This document shows positions 6,632 through 7,142 of a stretch of 7,142 nt of DNA, piece after piece. Where the stretch lies: positions 1 to 7,142 of the forward strand of contig CALDHJ010000514.1 in the NCBI GenBank assembly GCA_937941555.1. The letters run 5' to 3'. This DNA is from an uncultured Granulosicoccaceae bacterium (GTDB lineage Bacteria; Pseudomonadota; Gammaproteobacteria; CALCKW01). Position 1 is the first letter of the stretch; each line of letters starts with the position of its first letter. Under the pieces are notes generated by a model. That model made no database searches and was not told the origin of the DNA. It saw nothing but the letters and a program-made list of their open reading frames with translations. The position numbers were made by a program, and so were the translations under genes.

Positions 6632-7142
6632 TGAATTATACCGAACTGCACTGCCGCAGCCCGTTCAGCTTCCTGCGAGGTGCCTCGAGTGCCGACGAGC
6701 TCTTCGAAACCGCCAGATCGCTCGGTTACAGTGCCCTGGCGATCACGGACGAATGCTCACTCGCGGGCGTCGTCCGCGCGCTGGAAGCCTCGGAGAAGCA
6801 CGGCCTGCGGCTCATCGTCGGCGCCGAGTTCGCGCTGGATCACGGTTGTCGCCTGGTGCTGCTCGCCCGCGACCACACCGGCTACAGCAACCTCTGTCAC
6901 CTGATCACACGCGGGCGGCGCGGCGCCGAGAAGGGCCGCTATGCGCTGGGCCGACAGGACTTCGCCGGCCACACCACCGGGTGCACGGCGCTGCTGGTGC
7001 CGCCCTACCTCGGCGAGCAGCCCGCGCCCGAATTGCGGCCCGTCCGCCGCCTCGCGCGCTGGTGTGGCGAGACGCTCGGCGACGCCGCCCTCGCGCTCGC
7101 CCTGCACTGCGGCTCGAACGACGCCCGCCACCTGCGCGCCCT
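6631..7142 (+). CDS. dnaE2: DnaE2 (ImuC) error-prone DNA polymerase III alpha-type, N-terminal part (3' end outside window)
   Basis: The first 170 residues of a protein normally a little over 1000 long, still open at the window end. It opens with the PHP-domain signature YTELHCRSPFSFLRGASSADELFETA, with H7 in the LH position and ITDECSLAGVVRA at about 38-50, the form (TDE rather than TDH) typical of the DnaE2 branch and not the replicative DnaE. LIVGAEFAL (61-69) and the helix around TRGRRGAEKGRYALGRQDF follow, also as in DnaE2. With ImuB and ImuA the enzyme carries out SOS-induced translesion synthesis. The ATG at 6631 is chosen because family homology begins at the next codons; no Shine-Dalgarno precedes it, since the LexA box fills that space. 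Its separation from imuB is unusual. Confidence 0.94.
   Translation, partial: MNYTELHCRSPFSFLRGASSADELFETARSLGYSALAITDECSLAGVVRALEASEKHGLRLIVGAEFALDHGCRLVLLARDHTGYSNLCHLITRGRRGAEKGRYALGRQDFAGHTTGCTALLVPPYLGEQPAPELRPVRRLARWCGETLGDAALALALHCGSNDARHLRA

Noticed and set aside
1..7142. CRISPR arrays, insertion sequences, tRNA or rRNA genes
   Set aside because: No spaced direct repeats, transposase-like frames with terminal repeats, or structured RNA signatures were seen on either strand.

Overview
The window is GC-rich, densely coded DNA with G/C-biased third codon positions. It most likely comes from a non-enteric member of the Pseudomonadota, probably a gammaproteobacterium. Three things point there: an ImuB/DnaE2 mutagenesis pair, a LexA operator of the CTG-N10-CAG type, and a PAS/kinase-like gene with a DnaQ-like tail that I know mainly from beta- and gammaproteobacteria. 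The species cannot be named from sequence alone.

Layout: (1) 1-1077, plus strand, the C-terminal part of imuB, the Y-family-like adaptor of the SOS mutasome. (2) 1182-3646, plus strand, a signalling operon. A small stand-alone receiver-like protein overlaps by 19 bp a membrane-anchored PAS/histidine-kinase-like protein. That second frame is cut by one amber codon (3041-3043) and then continues without a shift into a decayed DnaQ-type 3'-5' exonuclease domain ending at 3646. (3) 3652-6444, minus strand, a large secreted M16 zinc peptidase of PqqL-like two-lobe architecture, convergent with the operon across only 5 bp. (4) 6445-6630, the divergent intergenic region, with a near-consensus LexA box at its right end. 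(5) 6631 to the window end, plus strand, the N-terminal PHP part of dnaE2 (imuC), the error-prone DNA polymerase.

How the genes relate: ImuB and DnaE2 normally work together as the translesion mutasome and are usually encoded next to each other. Here they are about 5.5 kb apart, and dnaE2 has its own LexA box that runs into its start codon, so SOS co-regulation could persist without an operon. The intervening genes have no evident role in mutagenesis.

The most notable point is the signalling operon. The receiver lacks the usual acidic metal-binding pair, the kinase-like module has no phosphorylatable His or ATP-binding boxes, and the exonuclease domain has lost its catalytic acids. Even so, the reading frames stay open and keep fold-level similarity. 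This suggests either a non-catalytic regulatory or scaffold module, or a gene in decay. The amber codon sits where relatives, as I recall them, carry a conserved Tyr in a YYDF linker motif.
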